Program-made: the position numbers and the translations under genes | Assembly (NCBI RefSeq): GCF_001807485.1 | Contig: NZ_KV789190.1 | Coordinates: forward strand, 19,577-72,068 | Direction of reading: 5' to 3' | Source: Corynebacterium sp. HMSC08A12 | Lineage (GTDB): Bacteria; Actinomycetota; Actinomycetes; Mycobacteriales; Mycobacteriaceae | Length of the DNA stretch: 52,492 nucleotides | Shown: positions 50,663 to 52,492 of the stretch, in pieces | Layout of the letters: the number at the start of each line of letters is the position of its first letter | Numbering within the stretch: position 1 is the first letter of the stretch | The notes under the pieces: generated by a model | The model's input: only the letters and a program-made list of their open reading frames with translations | Database searches by the model: none | Told to the model about the DNA's origin: nothing

Positions 50663-50798
50663 CCCTCGAATGTCGCTGAATCGGGAATTAGTCAAAACTG
50701 AAGCCGGAATCAGCTTTGGCGAAACTCTCTGACCTGCATTTTTGTGCAGATGCAACTCATTGTCTTTAACGTCTTCTCGATCTAGCGACATTTGAGGG
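50663..50798. repeat. Inverted-repeat element, 25-bp imperfect arms
   Basis: Arms at 50663-50687 and 50774-50798 match at 21 of 25 positions. The inverted arms share AAATGTCG and a following RATCGRGAA-like stretch with the 9022 element, and the left flank GGCGGCTGGCGCG matches that element's flank. The 86-bp AT-rich centre is non-coding. It is probably an older copy of the same family. Confidence 0.75.
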
Positions 50799-50964
50799 AC
50801 TGGGAGGCTGCTCGAGAGGGATTTTTGAGGTGAGAGGGCGGCTTGGAGACGGGTATTGGGTTTGAGGCTGGTGGAATGGAAGCCTCCGGGGGGGATATCC
50901 GGAGCCGCTGCCCGGGGATAATATCCGGAGCTCCTGCCTGGGGCTACTGCACCCAACAACACAG

Positions 50965-50997
50965 AACGCCGACCCCGCGGGAAGCGGGGTCGGCGTT
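50965..50997. terminator. Strong hairpin terminator downstream of the E2 gene
   Basis: A 14-bp perfect stem AACGCCGACCCCGC / GCGGGGTCGGCGTT with a 5-nt loop. On the minus strand it is followed by CTGTGTTGTTGGG, moderately T-rich. It lies about 140 nt past the E2 stop, after a CCAGC-rich stretch. Confidence 0.75.
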
Positions 50998-51136
50998 GTG
51001 CTAGGTCAGTTGGCGCCTGGTCAGCTGGCTTGAAGCGGTGGCGAGCTGGCTGCAGCCCAGCGTGACCGGGCAAGCTCGCGCCGGATACCAGCGCAGCTAG
51101 ACTAGCCAGCCAGCCCAGCTGCAGCTAGGGGCCAAC

Positions 51137-52492
51137 TTAGAGCTCCAGGTCCTCGGTGAAGTCCGAGTTCTCCAGGCGGTCACGCAGGGTGGACATGAAG
51201 CGGCCTGCGTCGGCGCCGTCGATGACCTGGTGGTCGTAGGTCATCGGCAGGAAGACCATCTGGCGGATGGCGATAGCCTCGCCCTCGTCCTCACTCAGCA
51301 CCACCGGACGCTTCACGATGGCGCCGGTGCCGATCATGGCAGCCTGCGGCGGAACCAGAATCGGGGTGTCGGTCAGGGCGCCCTCGGAACCGATGTTGGT
51401 GATGGTGAAGGTGCCGCCGGACAGGTCGTTCGGCTTCAGCTTCTTGTTGCGCGCGCGGTCAGCGATGTCGACGATGGCCTTGGCCAGCTCCGGCAGGGAC
51501 ATGTCCTGCGCATCGTGGATGACCGGGCTCAGCAGGCCAGCCTCCGTGTCGACAGCAATGCCCAGGTTGACCTGCTCGTGGTAGGTCATCTCCTTGGTCT
51601 TCGCGTTGTAGGAAGCGTTGACGTTCGGGTGGGAGATCAGAGCCTCGACCGCTGCCTTCGCGAAGAACGGCAGGTAGGTCAAGTTCACACCGTGCTTGTC
51701 GGCGAAGGCCTGCTTGTTGGCCTTGCGCAGTTCGGCAACGCGAGTCATATCGACCTCGTGGACCTGCGTCAGCTGAGCTGCAGCGTGCAGGGAATCCAGG
51801 GTCGTCTTCGCAGTGATCTCGCGGATGCGGCTGACCTTCTTGACGGTGCCGCGCAGCTCCTGCTTGGCCGGGTCCACCTTGTAGGAGGAAGCGCGCGGGC
51901 CAGCCGGGGAAGCGGACTTCGCGGAGGAGCCGGAAGCGGAGGTGCCTTCTGCTGCGGCCAGGATGTCCTGCTTACGAATACGGCCGCCGACGCCGGTTCC
52001 CTCGACGCTCGACAGATCGACGCCATGCTTATCAGCCAGCTTGCGTACCAGCGGAGTGACGTAGGGGAGGTTGCCCTCGGCAGGCTTCGACTGCTTTGCA
52101 GCCGGCTTGGAGGACTTGGAGTCAGACTTGGACTCGGACTTTGCCTCAGTCTTGACCTCGGCCTTCTCCTCGGCCTGCTTAGCCTCAGCCTTCTTTTCCT
52201 CCGCCTTCGGCTCGGCCTTGTCCTCGGACTTCTCAGACTTCTCGGTCTTGTCCTCGGAGGCGGACTCGTCGGACTTGGAGGAACCGGAGTCGGAGGAATC
52301 GGAGGAGCTGGACTTGGCGGCGTTCTCGTCGCCGATGCGGGCGATGACCTCGCCGACGTCGACCGTGTCGTCCTCGTTGGCCAGGATCTCCACCAGGGTG
52401 CCAGCGACCGGGGACGGGATCTCGGTGTCGACCTTGTCGGTGGAGACCTCCAGCAGAGGCTCGTCGACCTCAACCTTGTCGCCGACGCTCTT
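51137..52492 (-). CDS. sucB: Dihydrolipoamide acyltransferase (E2), 5' end outside the window
   Basis: E2 core of the pyruvate (and in corynebacteria also the 2-oxoglutarate) dehydrogenase complex. Going from the cut N-terminal side: the last two thirds of a lipoyl domain with the lipoylated Lys in [10 protein letters not shown]; a 75-residue Lys/Glu/Ser/Ala linker; the E3-binding domain ([35 protein letters not shown]); a second linker; and the catalytic domain ending [13 protein letters not shown] with the active-site His and Asp. The frame is open to the window edge, so the start and any further lipoyl domains are missing. Corynebacterial copies are also called aceF. Confidence 0.93.
   Translation of the reverse strand, partial: KSVGDKVEVDEPLLEVSTDKVDTEIPSPVAGTLVEILANEDDTVDVGEVIARIGDENAAKSSSSDSSDSGSSKSDESASEDKTEKSEKSEDKAEPKAEEKKAEAKQAEEKAEVKTEAKSESKSDSKSSKPAAKQSKPAEGNLPYVTPLVRKLADKHGVDLSSVEGTGVGGRIRKQDILAAAEGTSASGSSAKSASPAGPRASSYKVDPAKQELRGTVKKVSRIREITAKTTLDSLHAAAQLTQVHEVDMTRVAELRKANKQAFADKHGVNLTYLPFFAKAAVEALISHPNVNASYNAKTKEMTYHEQVNLGIAVDTEAGLLSPVIHDAQDMSLPELAKAIVDIADRARNKKLKPNDLSGGTFTITNIGSEGALTDTPILVPPQAAMIGTGAIVKRPVVLSEDEGEAIAIRQMVFLPMTYDHQVIDGADAGRFMSTLRDRLENSDFTEDLEL

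Noticed and set aside
1..52492. CRISPR arrays, rRNA or tRNA genes
   Set aside because: No regularly spaced repeats with unique spacers and no rRNA or tRNA signatures were seen.

Overview
The window is chromosomal DNA from a high-GC actinobacterium, most probably a Corynebacterium. The conserved genes follow the order of the M. tuberculosis block Rv2234-Rv2215: ptpA, a HAD protein, a NIF3-like protein, a zinc-ribbon coiled-coil protein, RNase H/phosphatase, panB, glnA2, glnE, glnA1, an RDD protein, a DUF4191 protein, lipA, lipB and the E2 gene. The corynebacterial reading rests on a BsaP-type gene after bioB, a BioQ-like operator before it, and many genes that have a TANNNT -10 hexamer 6-8 nt before the start codon and no ribosome binding site, which suggests leaderless mRNAs. 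The species cannot be fixed from the sequence alone.

Layout. 1-5.0 kb: two phosphatase-type genes on the minus strand, then a plus-strand run of NIF3-like, zinc-ribbon and RNase H/phosphatase genes. 5.0-5.5 kb: rnpB, the RNase P RNA. 5.5-9.0 kb: an RNB exonuclease, a small SPOR-like protein, two DUF202 membrane proteins and one AT-rich orphan membrane protein. 9.3-14.8 kb: panB, then glnA2-glnE. 14.9-24.5 kb: sortase-like protein, MFS transporter, GT87-like mannosyltransferase, SRPBCC protein, bioB-bsaP, a cupin divergent from a fructosamine-kinase-like gene, YkvI and DUF421 membrane proteins. 24.5-30.8 kb, all minus strand: YhgE/Pip export protein with a partner ATPase, VIT1/CCC1 transporter, DHA2 drug exporter and a small lipoprotein.

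31-45.7 kb is an accessory island. It holds three unknown genes, a DUF3644 protein with a HEPN-like Rx4H motif, a three-gene operon (type III modification, type III restriction, an unknown third gene) and a mobile module. The module has two paralogous HTH regulators facing a chain of two tyrosine-recombinase-like genes and one DDE transposase. One recombinase lacks its catalytic residues, the other is frameshifted, and the transposase carries a stop and a frameshift. A 26-bp imperfect inverted repeat lies at the two ends of the island; the right copy spans the glnA1 stop codon. In mycobacteria glnE and glnA1 are neighbours, whereas here about 31 kb separates them.

45.7-52.5 kb: glnA1 with the adenylylation-site motif that GlnE acts on, RDD and DUF4191 membrane proteins, lipA, lipB and the E2 acyltransferase (cut by the window end), whose lipoyl domain is the substrate of LipA and LipB.

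Scattered between genes is a family of 113-136 bp elements with 19-25 bp terminal inverted repeats and no coding capacity. Two copies have closely related ends, a third is more divergent, and a related end motif occurs in a tandem repeat at the window start. Several conserved proteins also carry Ala/Gly/Ser-rich low-complexity inserts.
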